Assembly: GCA_051453625.1 (NCBI GenBank) | Contig: JBOZIK010000001.1 | Location: 227,927,205-227,991,204 of the forward strand | Reading direction: 5' to 3' | Length of the DNA stretch: 64,000 nucleotides | From: Welwitschia mirabilis | Lineage: Eukaryota; Gnetophyta; Gnetopsida; Welwitschiales | Shown here: positions 12,945 to 25,889 of the stretch, in pieces | Layout of the letters: each line of letters starts with the position of its first letter | Numbering within the stretch: position 1 is the stretch's first letter | Translations under genes and position numbers: made by a program | The notes under the pieces: model-generated | Seen by the model: the letters and a program-made list of their open reading frames with translations, nothing else | What the model was told of the DNA's origin: nothing | Databases searched by the model: none

Positions 12945-13090
12945 ACTACACATTCCATAAAAGATAGAATTATCATGTGCATTACACATTTTGTAATACT
13001 AGGATAAGATTTACTATGCATCCTATACTACTAGGCTAAAATTATACTCCACATCGCATAGTAGTAGGATTAAGAGAAACTTCAAATAGA
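12945..13090 (-). repeat. LTR A fragment (3' LTR of minus-strand copia A)
   Basis: The reverse complement carries the LTR A phrases (acaaaatgtgtaatgcacat; tatgcgatgtggagtata; tagtataggatgcatagt), matching 6,225-6,370 and 36,500-36,640. It lies just downstream of the minus-strand RNase H, as a 3' LTR should. Only about 150 bp are recognisable, so the LTR is truncated. Confidence 0.55.
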
Positions 13091-16000
13091 GACTCAAAAT
13101 TCTAATAAAACCCATAATGTACATGAGAAAAAAATGTATTTAAATAAAATCATTGTCAATGTAATTTGGATTAGAAGTATTCCAATTTCTCATAACCAAG
13201 TGGTTTATTAATGATATCAGTAGTCTATTCTATAACTAAATAGTATATGTGCATAATAACTTCATTTTATATGATTTCTTTGATTTTGTGGACCATGAAA
13301 GTGTTTTTTCTGGTTATAATGCACTAGATCTATTACAATGCAAAGTTTTTATTTATTATTAAGGAAATCTTTATCCTCTTAGTCTATTTTAAGTTTACTA
13401 CTTTTAATAATTTTCTTATTTATTTAATTTTTGTACATGCTTTAAAAGTACTTGTATATTTTACCTTAGTAGAAGATCACACTATATTTTTATAACACTT
13501 TAATTCTCAAGTAGGAATGGTATCCCTTAAAACATGATATACCCTAATGTTGGTAATGAATTATTTGTTTCTCCCATGAAATCAAAATCAAATTATGCCT
13601 TTAAGATGAATTAAGAATTTCTTTCATAGTTTAGATATAAATATTTAATCTTCTTTATGTATATCACTACTCTCTTTGCAGCATTTAGATGATTAAACTT
13701 AGGCACATGAAGTTATCTTAATAGTACACCAATAACACATGATATGTTTTGTATACTATGGGTATATAAATTAGGCTTTCTACTATTCTTATATATTTAG
13801 TTTTATTTAAAGGTTTTGAGTCTTTATCAACTAATATCTTGACATTTTTCTCCAAAGGTGTTTTAACTTCTTTTACATTTTATAGTCCAAAATTCTAGAT
13901 TAGATCTTTGATATACTTATGTTATGATAAGAATATTACATTTATTTTTAGAATAATTCCTATTCCTAGGTAGAATATGATTAGTCCAAGATTAGTTATC
14001 TTTAATTTCTTATTTAAATAAATTTTTATCTTTTTCATATCTTCTTTATTACTTTTGGTTGTTAGTATATTATCTACATATATCACTATATATGCAAATT
14101 TTCATCCATTAGATTTTATAAATAATGTAACACCTACCTCTTGATAATTATACAATCTAAATAAAATTAAACTTAAATAATTTCTAAACTTAGTATATCA
14201 TGCTCTCAATGCTTGTTTTATCTCATATAGATACCTTATCAATCTATACATCTTAGGTTCTTTTTCTTTTGTTTTAAATCCATTTGGTTGTATTATGTAA
14301 ATTTATTGTTTTAAATTTCCATGCAAAAAGGTAGTTTTTATGTCTAATTGACTTCACTATAATCTTAGCATATTTTGTTATTTATGTGAAAGCTTTATTA
14401 TAATTAAGTCCTTTCTTCTATCTTAGGCCTATAGTAATATGTTGAGATTTATGTCACTCAAGGGTATTATCCACATTATATTTTTTATGGAAAATCTATT
14501 TATTAAGTAATGTTGTGCACTATAACAGAAGGTCTACCAACTTTTAATTACCATTTTTAAAAAGATTCTCATATTTTTATTATATGAATTTTATCTAATA
14601 ATGATGTTGAATGGCGTCCTTAAATGAGATGGGTCAACCATCAAAGGTCAAGTGGAGCTTATCATCATCATTATCATAAGATGTATATGAGCCATGCCTA
14701 GTTCCAATTTTCCCTTCTCATCATCATGAACATATTGAAGAGCAGAACTAGCCAAGTACTTTGATGTTACTTCTAGATAACATCAGCTTCTCTAGTTAGA
14801 GAACCCATTAAATTGCTATGAAAACCATCATTAAGCATGCTAAGATCACCAAATTATTCAGTTCCTATAGGTTGCAAAGTGGACATATCAATAAAAGGAA
14901 TTAAAGCATTACTGGTGGCCACATCTTCCTCCTTACCTATAGTATATTGAGCATTCAATATGATTACTAGATTAGAGGAATAACAAAGCTTTAAAGAATT
15001 AAGCTGAGAATCATTATTCGAAGTCTTTGCCAAGATGATATCATGATAAATAATGATCTTATAATACTTTGAAAGATGCACTTTATAACCCTTCTAATCA
15101 ATTGGATATCCCACAAAGATATCAATGTAAGTATGTACTTCACATTTTTTACAATGTTCACTTAGGATATGGACATAACACTTATAATCAAAAATATGAA
15201 AATGGTAAACATTTGATTTGTACTAATATTATCTTTTAGCTAGACATACTTTCTTATCAATATATTTATAATGTAATTATTGAGATGTATTTTTGTGTTT
15301 ATCATTGCACCCCAAAGATAGGTCTTCTAACCATTGAAATACATTATGGAATGTAACATATTCATGATAATATAATTAAACCACTTGGTAATGCTATTTC
15401 ATTGGAATGTCCTTCATTAGATCTTTAAATGTTAAATCCCTTTAGAAGTGAGAAAGTTATTAAACTTAACAGATGTATACTTGTAACAATTATCTAAGTG
15501 AAAACACTTAATTTTATAGTCAGCTTACTTTTTAACTTTATCTTTAAACATCTTGAAAATATTTAAATTTTATGACTTAGATTTGATAAAGTATACTGAG
15601 GGCATTCATGAATAGTCATTAATAAAGGATATGAAGTAATAAAATCTTGGAAGTATGAAAGCTAGAATATATTCACATAAATCACTATGAACAAGTAAAA
15701 GATTTAGACTAAAATGCCACTTTCTTGGTAAAAGTTATTATCTAGTTGTTTTTTCCATAATATATGCTTCACAATGAAGACAATTCTATCAAATGAATGA
15801 AATAAGTTAATAATCATTTTTATGAATTGCATTCAATGTAAAAAAGAGTAGGATGTTCTAGTTCAGCATGCCATAGTAGTGAGGAAAAAATCTTGTCCTA
15901 GAAAGCTACGCAAGTAATCTCTTACATTCTAATATAAACATAAAGATGAGCAAGCTTTTAATGCATGTAGCTTTTCAAAACTAGTTATTGATCATCATCA

Positions 16001-17335
16001 TGAATATCTATTGATTTCTTTATGATATAAATATAATGATCTTCTCACAATAGAGTTGAAAGTAATAGAAGATGTAACCTCAAGAAAGAAACATACAAAA
16101 TTTGGAAAATGGTTTATGGAGAGAGTGATATCAAGTTCAGGGTAACTAAATCATATCCTTTCATAAGAACTAGTATTCCATCTTCCAAATAAATATGACT
16201 TGGTTCTTTAATAAAGTCATCCAAATAACCATGTTAATAAGTTATGTGATGTGTTGCAACCTGTACCAAGAATCTATGTCTTGTTATAAGGCATGTACTC
16301 ATTTATATCAATAAAGTTAAAAATTTTCAAATAATCTATTAGATTTAAAACCATTATCATCATTCACAAAACTATATTCTTTAATGACAACATTTTTTTT
16401 AGGTGTATATTTTATCTTTTCCTAAGGAACCCTACAAAAGTTGGTAGTATAACTTTATCTTTTACATCATAAGCAATGGTAGTTATTTTTCATAGTAGTG
16501 GTGGTATTCTAAACATTCTTTTTATTTTCATAAGTTTAATTTATATTCTACTTTAACTATTTTTATAAAGTCTTATCCTTATCATAATGTGCTTCATTTT
16601 GTAGAAGGGATTTGCTTGTAGACTATTTATTTTAACAAGGAAAACTGTGATAATGAGAAACTTTGATTGTGGCATTAGAGGAAGGAGATCCTATGAAGTT
16701 AAAACAAGTTTTAATAAAAATAAGATCCTTACTAAGCATATTAAATGTTATATTATTTAATTACTTTCCACCATGTGGTGACAGAATATAGCTATGTAAA
16801 GAGGAGTCTTTCAAATAATAGCAGATTAAGTTGACATAATGAATGTAAGATTGTTTTTGTAAGTCAATATTAGTTATATTTTCCTTGATTTATTACATTT
16901 GCATGATTAATTATCTTATATTACACTTCTCATAATGCAAATTTTTCATGGTAATTATGAGATTAAGAATTTCTAGATCATTCTTTAAGTAGAATGTATC
17001 CCACAAGGTATAAAAGTTGGTGTAGCATATTTTAGTTTTATCAACCAATTTCTTGTGTTAATAAATAAGGTTTTCATATAATATTTGTAAATTTAGTATT
17101 TGTATCTTACCAAGAATCTTCTTGGCTTAGTTCCAAAGAGGTATATGATTGTGTGCTATAAAATCCTTCTATTAATCATAAATCTACATGATTGATATTA
17201 AATCCTCATGTCGAGCCTTCCATGATTAATCATCTTAAAGAGTGGATCTAATGTTGGATATGATCCTAGTGGTAAGCACTAGTGTAAATGACTTTAAAAA
17301 ACACTAAAATGTTTCTTCTAAATATGATTATGAAG
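13091..17335 (-). pseudogene. Copia family A, minus-strand copy: gag-pro-int-RT-RNase H
   Basis: The most complete A copy. On the minus strand, gag starts near 17,335, with a zinc knuckle relic (Y-H-C-L..C) near 16,450-16,490. The integrase phrase F-I-N-D-Y-S is near 15,600 (family F-I-D-D-Y-S-R). The linker is the frame 15,081-14,854, ending S-T-L-Q-P-I-G-T-E. RT runs from about 14,350 to 14,000, with F-L-H-G-N-L-K, Q-P-N-G-F and a relic of L-Y-G-L-K-Q-A-P-R-A-W-Y. Its active site at 14,069-14,080 reads Y-V-D-N, so the second catalytic Asp is lost. RNase H follows (about 13,900-13,150), with a K-H-I-D-like phrase and a T-K-P-L-like end. Stops and shifts are frequent. It is tail-to-tail with copy 2, which suggests insertion or inversion. 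Confidence 0.75.
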
Positions 17336-19952
17336 ATGTCATGATGAAAAAACGATGAGAACTAAAAGATAATATACAAGCTATGAAGTAAAATTATAAA
17401 CCAAAGGGATCTCACTTACATCCATATTTAAACATAATTTATTAGTCACATAAAAAAATATTATTAAAGTTTAAGAATAATAAAGGAAAATAAAGATAAA
17501 GAGAAGGTATAATCAGAAGAAAAATAATGTTATTATAGATGGAGCATATAGTCACAAAAAAAGGGAATCAAGCGTATAAATTAAGTGATCTATTTAAATC
17601 ATAAAGTGTAATAATGATAAAACTACAAATCGCTTCACACCCCAATACATGAGAATTCATGCACATGAGAAAGAATAAAAGGTACTTTATTTAAAATTTC
17701 TTAATGTGAGTAAGGTAAATTTTAATAAATTATCTTAGATTAATTACTAAGTAATGAAAATTATAATATTTAATAATTTTAAGATCTTCTTCTAAATCTT
17801 ATTAGTGACCATATTTCTTCTAAGGGGGATTTCATTATCTCTAGTAAGAGTAATGAAATAAATGTAAATCACATCAATTAGGATTTTAAATCATAAGTTA
17901 ATTTCACTTATCTTAGTATTATACCTTTCTTAAGAAAGAGTATGATGCAATCTAAATGATTTAATCATACCTTAAACTTCATAAATTTTAAACTTTTATT
18001 AAACTTATATCTTTTGTTGATGAAATACAAGTAAATCCTACCATTATGACTTTGGCCTTCATCTAATATACCCTTAATTCCTAAGGCATATAAAAGAATA
18101 TAAGCCTCAAGGTACATTGGATAATTTGACTTAAGATAGTTATAGCTCTCTATATGGCCTAAATTCATAGCTATGATAAGTTAGATTACACAATAAGCTT
18201 TAGAAGGCAATATAAAATGTAACACAAACCTCTATCTACCTAAGGCTCCTTGTGTGTGTTATTAATAAAAAATTATTACTAGTAAAATCTTCAAGTGCTT
18301 ATGATATAAAGGATTTTGCCTTTTTATTACTTTACTTAAGTAGAATTAATAAAATTAGTAAGGGTGTGATAGTGAAAGGGCATAGAAAAATCACTACACA
18401 AGATAAGGAATTGGTATTAGTATAGTCAAGCCAAGTGGATCTTACTTATCATCTAACTTCATTTGACACTATCTAAATCATAAAAATAAACCTAAGAAAG
18501 TGAAAAATCAAGTTTAGTGGATCTTGCTCTCATTCCAACTTAATTTGAAGTAGTTACTTTTAAGTTTATAATCCTTAAAAATGTCCAACAACTTGAAATA
18601 GAGCTAAAAATACTTAAAAAATAAAGAAATGTACAAAACTATACATGTGTGCATAATATAATAAAAAACTAAACAATGGCTAACTAAAATACATGTGCCT
18701 AAAATTTAATAATGGCTAAGTAATGGCTAAAGAAAACTATATCTATACATAAAGGAAAAACTAGCTAGATCAAATCCAAAAAAATCACATCTATACAAAA
18801 TAAGGATTTGGCCCAAAATAGATTTCATATCAAAGTTTAAAAAAAAAAAAATTCTCATGTGCATTATAGCATTTGGTTGTAATGGAGGTTGTATCCAATA
18901 CTTTAATGATATTTTGGATTCACTTCCTTTAGATAAATTCATTATTTAAAGAGTTTGATTTAACACACTATGTCAAGAAAAAGAACAATAGTGGCTTTTC
19001 CCATGAACACCTAGAATTACAAAAATTTCAATATAATGAAGAACACAGAAGGTGAAGAAAGAGGAAAAGAAAGAAATTTCCTCTAACTAGTCCTTCTCCA
19101 TGAATGTTTTAAGACAAAACACTATAATGGTAATCTTACACTGTAATTGATAAGGCATGATAATTACATGTCTTGTCAATGTAGGAATCATCTAGATGAT
19201 AACAAAGTTAACTTTAAAGTAACAATTCCAAATTAAAATATCCATGAACTAGGAGATGAAGATGAATATTTTAGATTAAAAATAGATGTTTATCTCAGAC
19301 TAAAGTATTCATTTGATAAAGCTAATCCACCCTCAATATTTTATAGAGGGGACCATAATGAAATAAAAACCTATCCTTTTTTAATTCATTAAAATTAATA
19401 GTTAATAAAATTAAAACAATTATTAGAGATACTAATTCTTTTTAGAGCCTTTTTCAACAACAAAAGATAAATCATTAAGTCATGAGCCTCTTAACATAAC
19501 AAATGCAGATGAGATTAAATGTTTAAAGGCAAATCTCACAAATTATATTCTAAAAAAAGTTGGAAAAAGACCTCTACAAATACTATAATTAAAAATGACA
19601 TAGTAGATAACATGAATAGATGATGTAAGAGTATCAAGCAATGATCCATGTGGAGAAAACTAGAGAGCATCAACTAAATGTAGAATAAGGATATAGCTAT
19701 AACAAATCAAGTATAGAGAATATCAATAATAGATGAAAAACCTAATAGCCAATGATTTTAATAATGTAATAGAGGTAGTAAGTAGTCAAAAAATTTTAGA
19801 AAACATAATGATAATCCTAAATCCATAGCTGGTGAAAGAAACATTATAACAAAGGAGAAAACATCAAAAATAAAACTGACCATAGGAGTAAGAAGGATTT
19901 ATCATGAGAACTTATTTTTATTCAAGTGAGATCAAATGATTTTAATAAGTAT
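17336..19952. other. Unassigned AT-rich DNA
   Basis: No protein family recognised on either strand. The 5' LTR of the minus-strand copia would be expected just above 17,335, but no stretch matches LTR A convincingly. Minus-strand frames at 17,965-18,168 and 18,727-18,942 and a plus-strand lysine-rich stretch at 19,200-19,900 show no motif. A poly-A run lies at 18,838-18,850. The right end abuts LTR B. Confidence 0.45.
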
Positions 19953-20174
19953 TGTAATCCCAAATTATCATCTTTTAATATTGTAATTAGTAATGTTTTA
20001 TAGGAAACAAGAACTCAATTTAGTCATTTTCAAGAATTTTATTACGAAGCAATATAATAATTCAATTATGATCTTAATTATCATATTTTCATTCATAAGA
20101 ATTGGAATTCAATCAAGGAATAAAGTGAATAAAAGAGTGAAAGAAAAGGTTAAGAAATTGGCTGTCATCCTTGA

Positions 20175-20190
20175 TGTCATCCCCATGACA
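20175..20190. promoter_or_regulatory. 16-bp palindrome, best-preserved copy (LTR B)
   Basis: TGTCATCCCCATGACA: a perfect 6-bp inverted repeat around CCCC. It is the clearest member of a motif that recurs through the window in LTR B, LTR C, stretch D and the leader of element C. It lies about 270 bp upstream of the LTR's TATA box. It could be a dimeric transcription-factor site or an RNA hairpin; the function is inferred, the symmetry is seen. Confidence 0.6.
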
Positions 20191-20457
20191 CAGGCACAAC
20201 AACAAAGTTTAAGACATTTAAGGCTAGCTTGACGAGGCTGACTTAGCAAGGTTGACGTGGAAAAATGACATGGTTGTCATGTACTATGTCATTCACATGA
20301 TATCAGGGATGATATATCTATTAAGCTTCAAATTCAAATCCTAATTATCTCCTAATGTGATAGCCTATGATTGGATGATGAAGGGTTATCGTACCATATG
20401 TCATCTAAACAACAACAGTAACACCAATCTTTTTGACCTGTAACCATCTTACAAAAA

Positions 20458-20470
20458 CTATAAAAACCCC
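20458..20470 (+). promoter_or_regulatory. TATA-like box of LTR B
   Basis: ctataaaaacccc sits where the inverted LTR B copy has actatataaagcccc (minus strand, near 31,940-31,950). Its persistence in both decayed copies supports it as the ancestral core promoter that would start the genomic transcript. Confidence 0.5.
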
Positions 20471-21075
20471 CATTTGATATTATTTAGGCATCTTTTAGCA
20501 TTAAAGAATTAGTGAAAAAGGCATCAAAGTATTCAAGGATCCATTTTAGCATAGAAGAGATCATTCTTAATGATTAGGTTATGCTTCTGTCATTGAGGAA
20601 TTACTACCTTGCTGAGGTATTTTTTTAGAAATTTAATTCATTCAATAAAATTGCTTTATTTTTTAATTCATCTTATTTATCTTATGGCTTGTGTTAATGT
20701 TTGATTAGTGCTATTATTTAGATTAATTCTAATTTAAACAAAGGTCATAAGGGCTACGTTTGAGTGATAACAACTCAGAAACTTGGTTATCATAGGATTG
20801 CATCTTCATTTTTCATTCATTTTTGCATTGCATATTAGAATAGTTACATTGTCAATTTTCCTTTTTGCATAATAAAAATACAAAATTCACTAAAAATATT
20901 GTATTAAAATTTAATTGTTTATTCTCTTTTATTGATGTGCTTGATTAGAATGTTATCTTATGTTCTCTAGTTTATAATATTCATTAGTTGAATCACTTTG
21001 TACTAATCCTAATTGTAAATTCCATTATTTCTAGAATTGACTACTTTTTAAGTGCAATTTAGGCAACTAAAATTT

Positions 21076-21093
21076 TGGTGCCATTAGTGTGGA
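21076..21093 (+). other. Primer binding site relic (tRNA-Asp type) of element B
   Basis: TGGTGCCATTAGTGTGGA aligns with the Athila/Tat primer site TGGCGCCGTTGCCGGGGA at 13 of 18 positions. Three of the five differences are C-to-T or G-to-A. It marks the 3' end of the 5' LTR and the start of the internal region. Confidence 0.65.
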
Positions 21094-21739
21094 GTGTCAA
21101 AACAAGCTATCAAGTGCATTCAAATCAAAAGTAAGTGGATTGAGTTTATGCTATTGTTATATCTATTTGCTTGTAGTTTTTATTTAATACCTATTGGTGC
21201 AATATACTTTTCTTGAGAAGATTACCTAAAGAGATGTACTTGTCTTTTGATCAAAGACTAGATTATCTCTAAGATATACCCCTATCCAAATAAGATTATT
21301 TAACCTTATAGAATAACACATTATTTCCACTTATTATTTGTGTTGTGTACCATTTTTATTATAAATTATTTCTTTGTTTTCTATTCTCTTTTTTATGCAA
21401 TAATTTCACCTTGCTAAGTCTATCTTCTTGTGTCTTGTGTGATCTGGAAAGATTACCACATAGCGAGAATCCTTTAAGTGTCTTTTTATTGGGTTCTAAG
21501 TAAATAATCTAAGAATAAATATCACTCTTAATCATTAGGTCTACTCCTTATACTTTAATGTAATCCTAGAGACTAGCTACAATGTTTTTGAGTTAAAAGG
21601 TTAGATTTTTCAGGTTAAGCAAGGAAATTCAATCAAATTCCAAAGAGAAAATGGTATATTATCAATGTAAAAAGTAATTTTAAAAGAGGCAATTCAATCA
21701 AGTAGTAAAATTTATAATTCAAGTACTTGAGATGAGTAA

Positions 21740-22880
21740 CTTTTTATTTCTAAATTTGATAAACCTAATTTACTAGAATATTTTAGTTTGCATTTTGAAA
21801 ATATTTTGTTATCTCTTAAATCATCTTCTAGAATTTGTAAACATCCTCTCAAAGCAAAAGCCACCTCTTCTTTTACAAGTTCTTCTAGGCCTAATTTAAA
21901 TTCTTTTACAAATCAAGTTTCAAATTCTTGTTATAATAAACATGCAAACTAGAAACCTACAACTCCCATAATGTCTATAATTTCTAGTGGTGTCCAACCA
22001 ACTCTTAAAGATAACTATGGACTAAAACTTAGATAAACTCATAATCCTTTTGATTAACTGCTGGGGACGACATAGAAATAAAAAATTCTTAATGCCTATC
22101 CCTCTTTTTTTGATGAAACTCATGAAGATTCTTATAAACACATCACTTCCATTGAATAATTGATGCTCACATGTAATGGAAAGAAATCCATAATAGATAG
22201 AAACTATAAGACAGTGTTCTCTTATAGATTAAGTGGAAAAGTAAAGAATTGGCTTAAGGCCTTACCCTACAAAAGTCTTAAAACTTGGAAAGATATCAAA
22301 GAAAGCTTCATTAAACGTTTCCTTAATGGAAACACTTTGAGACAAAGACATTGTAAGGTAACTAATTTTCAATAGAAAGATAATGAGGATTATGCTTAAT
22401 CTTGGGAAAGATTCCTAATTTTAGTTTCAACCAATCCCATAGATGAATTCAAGCAAGAAGAATTAATCTACCATTTCTACAATGGCCTCACTAGCGTAAT
22501 AAAACAAATGATGGATCTTTCTTATGGAGGGAGTTTATTTCAACATACAACTGATGAAGCATGGCAACATTTACAAGACCTAGTTAAACTTAGCCAAGCA
22601 TGGCCTAAACCTAGAGAAAATAAAACTCTCAAGTAATCATTAAGAAAAATACATCATATAAAATGTCAAGAGGGTAAACAAAAATAAATCATTTATGAAT
22701 ATGAAGATAGTAGTGATAGTGATAGCCCCACTTATAAGGAAAATTATAAAAGAAATCAAAGAAGTGAAATTAACAAATGTCCACACCACATCAACTCCTA
22801 CTTATGAATTATGTGAAGAAAAACACTTAGTCACTGAATGTCCATTTTTTCCAATAGTGAAGGAAGTAGTAAGGGAATAA
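21740..22880 (+). pseudogene. gag: gag of gypsy element B (Athila/Tat type)
   Basis: Structural polyprotein relic that would form the virus-like particle. The N-terminal part (21,740-22,130) is Ser/Asn-rich. It leads into F-D-E-T-H-E-D-S-Y-K-H-I near 22,110-22,150, matching the gag phrase F-x-G-E-S-H-E-D-P. The retrotransposon gag domain follows, with L-S-G-K-V-K-N-W-L-K-A-L-P (about 22,225) and W-K-D-I-K-E-S-F-I-K-R-F (22,290). It continues through an F-Y-N-G-L block to 22,635. A zinc knuckle relic near 22,800-22,850 reads Y-E-L-C-E-E-K-H-L-V-T-E-C, with the first Cys replaced by Tyr. In-frame stops interrupt it, so it is non-functional. Confidence 0.8.
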
Positions 22881-23379
22881 GTATGCTTTACAAACCAATC
22901 AGATCCTAATTACTACAAATGAACTTACCACAATGAGAAGAAGCCTTATCATCAACTAGATCCTTCTTTCAATTCTGAGGATAAACCCTCCTTCAAACAA
23001 TCATATAACTCAAGATATGAAAAATAAAATTAACACAAAAAGAACTCAATTAAGGAAGCTATGATATAGATAAGAAACATCCACGAATAGACTCATAAGA
23101 GTATTAAGAAAACCCCAAAAAAAATACAATATTTGGTTAGAATCATGTAACAAATTATGTTAGCCAACCAAAGACCACAAGGTACATTAGCTTCTAATAC
23201 ATTGTCTAATATAAATGATGTGAAGAAATATTAGAAGGTGGTCATCCGAAAAGCCATTATTACTAAACTTGAAGAGCCATCTAAAAATGATGACATTAAA
23301 GAAAGGATATCCTTAAGAAGACACATTTTCCTTCTATTTTCACTATAACAAAAAAGAATGAATTACTAAAGAAAGGAAG

Positions 23380-24260
23380 AAAACATCTTACCCCTTAGTT
23401 AGATAGACTCATCTCTAATCCAATATATAATGAATACATTAAAACTATTATGAAAGATGTCAATGTTACATTACCATTTTGATGCATATTTCAATACAAT
23501 TCTAAGTATGCCAAAGTGTGGAAGGATCTTTGCAGAAGGAAGTAAAAATGCAAATTACCAAGCAGAGTGTTTTTGCCAAATCTATAACCAACTTAATAAT
23601 GTAAAAATGTCCAAAACTTAAAGATCCTATGGCAAAAATCATTAGTGTGATACTATAAGGTAACAAAAATTTTAAGAAGGCTCTTATTGACATAGGAGAA
23701 AGTGTGAACATTATTCCCCTACACATTTGTAAAAAGTTTAGATTAGAAAATCAAATTGAACCAATAAAAATTGTCTTATAAATGGACAATTAAACATTGA
23801 AAAACCACATTAGAATTATCAAAGACTTGATTTTCCAAATATATTAAGCCTACTACTCCATTGATATCATAATTATCAAAATCAATCACAATGGTGGATA
23901 TTTCTTGCTTTTAGGTAGAGCTTTTTATGCTACTGCCCACCACATTATAGATACTAGGACTGGAATCATGGAACCTCATGTAGGTAGTAAAAATATCTAA
24001 GTTCAAGTCTTCAATGTAGCAAAAAAAGACACAAGGGATTTAAATGATGAGCTTAGTAAAGATATTAGATCAACAATGTTTATAGCTCATCATTCATTTG
24101 AATTAATGGCCCTCACACATGAACAACCAACCCTTTTTGATGATATGAAGGAATTATCAACAATCTTAAGTAGTCTTAATTCTATCAACCCTTGTGAACT
24201 TAACAGTACTATAGAAGCCCCAATGGAAGAAACCTTTGATAACATCACAATTTAAGACAT
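23380..24260 (+). pseudogene. Aspartic protease region of gypsy element B
   Basis: An upstream segment with K-D-V-N-V-T-L-P-F and Y-A-K-V-W-K-D-L (23,455-23,535) matches the conserved block before Athila/Tat protease (x-I-N-I-P-F ... Y-A-K-F-x-K-D). The protease core at about 23,675-23,740 reads A-L-I-D-I-G-E-S-V-N-I-I-P, so the catalytic Asp and the Gly of the D-x-G triad are still encoded. The C-terminal half, with a relic of the V-I-L-G-R-P-F loop (L-L-L-G-R-A-F near 23,905), follows. This protease would process the gag-pol polyprotein. Stops flank the core. Confidence 0.75.
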
Positions 24261-24399
24261 AGAAGAAGTAAAAGCCGTGGTAATAACTTTTGATGAGAAT
24301 GGTTATGCAACCCCTCATAGACATAAAGGAGTCAACTTTGAGATGAATTTGAAGGATCTTGAAAAGGGAATAAAATACATATTTATCAAGAATAATCCT

Positions 24400-25400
24400 A
24401 AAAGTTATTAATCATTAGTATTCATCTCTACCCTAAAGCTGAGCAAGCCTTAGTATCACTCCTCACATCTAAATCTAAAGCTTTTGCATGGAGTCATAAG
24501 GACCTATCTCTTATTCCATCACATATTGTCCAACACAAGATATACTTAGAGGATAATGTAAAATACATAAGGTAACCTCAAAGATTTATAAGTTCAGCAC
24601 TAAAACAAGTGGTTAAAGATGAGATCATTAAGCTTTTAAATGCTAACATCATTTACCCTAAATAAGTGATAGTGAGTGGATTAGCCCATTAATAGTTGTA
24701 CCTAAGAAAGATGATAAGTGGAGAGTATGCATAGACTNNNNNNNNNNNNNNNNNNNNNNNNNNNNNNNAGGTACATGCATTCTACTATTTCCTTGATGGT
24801 TATAGTGGATACAACCAAGGATGTATTGCAAATGAAGATCAAGCAAAGACTACTTTTACTTCCCCTTTTGGTACTTATGCTTTTAGGAGAATGCCTTTTA
24901 ATTTATGCAATGCTCTAGGTAGCTTTTAATGTGCTATGATGGAAAATTTTAGTAACCTTGTAGAAAAATCTATTGATATTTTCATGGATGATTTTTTAGT
25001 CTTTGGAGATTCTTTTGATCAAACTTTGAATCATTTAGCACAAGTCTTAAAATGATGTATTGAGAGTAGACTTAACCTTAGATGGGAAAAGAGGCATTTC
25101 ATGGTTAATGAAGGCATAGTTTTAGGACATCATATTTCAATGAGAGGTATACAAATGGACCTATCAAAAATTAATGTCATTAAAAATCTTCCACTCCTTC
25201 TAATATAAAACAACTCTAATCATTCTTGGGACATTGTGAATTTTATCAAAGATTCATAAAAGGATATGTAAAAATTTATAAGTCACTTCATCAACTTTTG
25301 AAGAAAGATGTTAAGTATGAATGAAATGATGAATGACAACAAGCCTTTAAGAACCTCAAAATTACCATTACCAATTAATCCATAGGAAGTGGGCTAGATT
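24400..25400 (+). pseudogene. Reverse transcriptase of gypsy element B
   Basis: Well-preserved Ty3/gypsy RT with order and spacing typical of Athila/Tat. W-I-S-P..V-P-K-K-D-D-K-W-R-V-C-I-D is at 24,675-24,737, just before a 31-N gap. After the gap come F-L-D-G-Y-S-G-Y-N-Q, then T-T-F-T-S-P-F-G-T-Y and R-R-M-P-F-N-L-C-N-A-L. The active site F-M-D-D-F is intact (M-D-D codons at 24,984-24,992). W-E-K-R-H-F-M-V and V-L-G-H-H-I-S follow near 25,085-25,135. The thumb/connection phrase F-L-G-H-C-E-F-Y-Q-R-F-I-K-G is near 25,225-25,265 after a frame change. Isolated stops and at least one shift near 25,200 make it inactive. Confidence 0.85.
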
Positions 25401-25404
25401 GGAA

Positions 25405-25800
25405 TAAGGACTTTGAGCTAATGTGTGACACTAGTAATCTTACTATAGGTGGAGTGTTAGGATAAAAACATAAGAAAGTGATGAAATTAATTAGCTACAT
25501 TAATAAAATCCTTTCTGGTGCTCAACTTAATTACATAACTACTAAAAAGGAAATTCTATTAATCATCCTTTATCTTGATAGACTTTGACATTACCTCCTT
25601 GGTTTCCATACTTATGTTTATACAGATCATGCTACCTTTAGAGATTTAATGATAAATAAAGATTCTAGTGCATGCCTGATACAATGGCTACTCTTATTAC
25701 AAGAATTCAATTGGATGATAGTTGATAAAGCAGGAAAACAAATCTAGTATCTAATCATCTTTCTAGAATTCCTTCAGATACTTCTTTGAATTCTTCTGAT
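25405..25800 (+). pseudogene. RNase H of gypsy element B
   Basis: Follows RT directly. F-E-L-M-C-D-T-S-N begins at 25,412 and carries the first catalytic Asp. Y-I-N-K-I-L-S-G-A-Q and N-Y-I-T-T-K-K-E come next, with the Glu of the family's T-T-E-K-E site kept as K-K-E. V-Y-T-D-H-A-T-F (about 25,613-25,640) carries a further catalytic Asp. The end is L-L-L-L-Q-E-F-N-W near 25,690-25,715, then a D-K-A-G-K phrase leading into integrase. This enzyme degrades the RNA strand of the hybrid during reverse transcription. One or two stops are present. Confidence 0.8.
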
Positions 25801-25889
25801 CAACCTATTTATGAATATTTCCTAGATGAATAACTTTTCATGATTGAACAATTTTATGAAATATCTTCAAAACAACCTGCTCCTTGATA

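Larger units (their letters stand above)
19953..21075 (+). repeat. LTR B, 5' LTR of gypsy element B
   Basis: About 1.12 kb, starting TGTAATCCCAAATTATCAT. It aligns end to end with the reverse complement of 31,295-32,530. It has three copies of the 16-bp palindrome (20,175-20,190, 20,287-20,302, 20,399-20,414) and a TATA-like box (ctataaaaacccc, 20,458-20,470). A tRNA-Asp-type primer site follows directly. Palindromes upstream of TATA fit a U3 promoter region. The open frame at 19,993-20,232 lies inside the LTR and is not a gene. Confidence 0.8.

Noticed and set aside
14854-15081. Minus-strand 75-codon frame as an independent gene
   Set aside because: It is the integrase-RT linker of the minus-strand copia A copy. 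The S-T-L-Q-P-I-G phrase recurs at the same place in copy 1.
20175-20190. Palindrome as a bacterial-type terminator or operator
   Set aside because: The context is a plant LTR upstream of a TATA box. There is no prokaryotic gene or following U-run.
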